NCBI RefSeq assembly: GCF_032854445.1
Contig: NC_088295.1
Location: forward strand, 22,989,385 to 23,053,384
Direction: 5' to 3'
Length of the DNA: 64,000 bases
DNA from: Liolophura sinensis
Lineage: Eukaryota > Mollusca > Polyplacophora > Chitonida > Chitonidae
Shown here: positions 62,727 through 64,000 of the stretch, in pieces
How positions within the stretch are numbered: the stretch's first letter is position 1
How the letters are laid out: each line of letters starts with the position of its first letter
The notes under the pieces: model-generated
Seen by the model: the letters and a program-made list of their open reading frames with translations, nothing else
Database searches by the model: none
What the model was told of the DNA's origin: nothing
Position numbers and translations under genes: made by a program

Positions 62727-63950
62727 TGTAAGCAAAGCAGCCCATTTATAGATACATGATGACTTTATACCATAAAAGTTTGAACACCAAGCGACTCCCA
62801 TGTTATTTCCAGCGTTCATTTTACACAATCACTACTAAATAGGAAACGAGTATCAACTGGACTTCAGTACAAATCTTTGCATGCATGAACTGAGCTATGG
62901 CTGTATGCTTAGCTTGTCTCAGAGAACATACATGTATACTGCAGATTCAACAATGTTGGAATAAAACTTTTTTTTGTTTTGTAGTTAAAGCTGACATAGG
63001 GAGCAAGTACATATATCTGTAGTCTTCCTATAAACTTTCAGGACAAAATGCCATATGATTCAGGAATGATGACCTTTTCCTATCATGGTGGGAATAGGAT
63101 AATAATGGGACATAGCTATCCCCAAAGTCCTGGCAATATAATAGCTGCAGTAGTGTTGGATAGCTGCACAGGCAAGTGGCCTAAGGAATCTAGCCAGGCA
63201 TATTGGTGTGGAGATGGTACAAACCATTAGGCAATCATTGATCTTATGTCAGTATGTGTCTGCTATCAGGGGAATGTGGGAGGATTGCCAGCCCATCAAG
63301 GCTAAGGGTCAGAATACCATTTCGCTGCTCAAAACAGCATCTCTTTTATCAAGCCATCTGGCTTCACTTTGAGGGATAATGCGTGAAAGAATTAGCTCAT
63401 ACACAACTGCATCAATGCAAAAACAGGATGCTAGCCTGTGTCTTAACATGTTCAACCACTGGCGGACTAGCGAAAATCATATCAATGTATAAGAGTTCAT
63501 TTCATACATGTATGGAGCAGACCCTCGGCATTGAGGAAGACACTATAACCTACATATGTGTACTTGTATACCTCATGATCTATAAACCACCATTAAATAC
63601 TCCAGGGTAATTCTAACCTCTAAATGGTTCCATCAACTACTAAATGTGAAACAGCTGATAATTAACAATAGCTTTCTATAGGACAATAAATACTGACCTT
63701 GAATCAGACATAAACATACAAATAGACATATCTCAGGTCTCTCAACACTTTCCTGTTTTGCTAAAACAAAATGCCTAACCACTACATTCAACTGTTTGTT
63801 ATCATGGAAATTGATCTAAAATGCATTTATTCCCTACATTATCTTCTGATAATAATTAAAACATGGCTTTAATAATAAATTACTGTGAAATTTTGACACA
63901 GACAGATTCAAAAGTAAGGAGGCTTGTTTCCTGTTAAGTTGAATGGAAAT

Positions 63951-64000
63951 AAACCTTTGTTGTCAGGGGCTAACATTGAAAAACCTTTGTTGTCAGGGGC
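63951..64000. repeat. Short tandem duplication at right edge
   Basis: AAACCTTTGTTGTCAGGGGC occurs at 63951-63970 and 63981-64000, a 30-bp period that may be the start of a longer array beyond the window. Confidence 0.8.

Larger units (their letters stand above)
61722..64000 (-). other. COX11: COX11 intron (partial)
   Basis: Sequence upstream of the last COX11 exon on the minus strand. I searched for the preceding conserved segment (the CFCFEEQ-type copper site) and did not find it, so the intron is longer than 2.2 kb. It holds a SINE fragment. Confidence 0.65.

Overview
This is eukaryotic nuclear DNA, most likely from a mollusc or close lophotrochozoan relative. The evidence is intron-split genes with GT-AG junctions, a high density of tRNA-headed SINEs of the kind common in molluscan genomes, microsatellites, minisatellites, and an unusual abundance of the palindrome TACATGTA. 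There are no operons, ribosome binding sites, CRISPR arrays or bacterial mobile elements. The species assignment is inference.

Layout from left to right. Positions 1-24156 (minus strand) hold what looks like one long-intron gene that I cannot name. A start-codon exon lies at 24103-24156, and seven or eight further exon-like segments lie between 11712 and the left edge. Those from 11712 to 1 join in compatible phase, but the exons between 24.1 and 11.7 kb were not found. Its introns carry SINEs, a 49-bp minisatellite (16954-17971) and two inverted-repeat elements. Positions 28152-36273 (minus) hold a complete 14-exon DRG2 gene, a 364-residue developmentally regulated GTP-binding protein. Positions 39981-50815 (plus) hold a four-coding-exon fascin gene, an actin-bundling protein, transcribed divergently from DRG2 about 3.7 kb away. 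Its coding exon 2 carries two offsetting single-base frame changes in this sequence. Positions 52-61 kb are mostly intergenic, with a few orphan coding-like segments, a 42-bp tandem repeat and a striking 29-bp minisatellite (59609-60424) that is open in all three forward frames. Positions 61554-61721 (minus) are the last coding exon of COX11, the copper chaperone of cytochrome c oxidase; the rest of that gene lies beyond the right edge.

The recognised genes (DRG2, fascin, COX11) are unrelated housekeeping or cytoskeletal genes and do not form a pathway. I found no convincing new defence, biosynthetic or mobile system. The items most worth a second look are the unrecognised left-hand gene, the fascin exon 2 anomaly, a duplicated splice donor in DRG2, the two minisatellites with internal structure, and the inverted-repeat elements.
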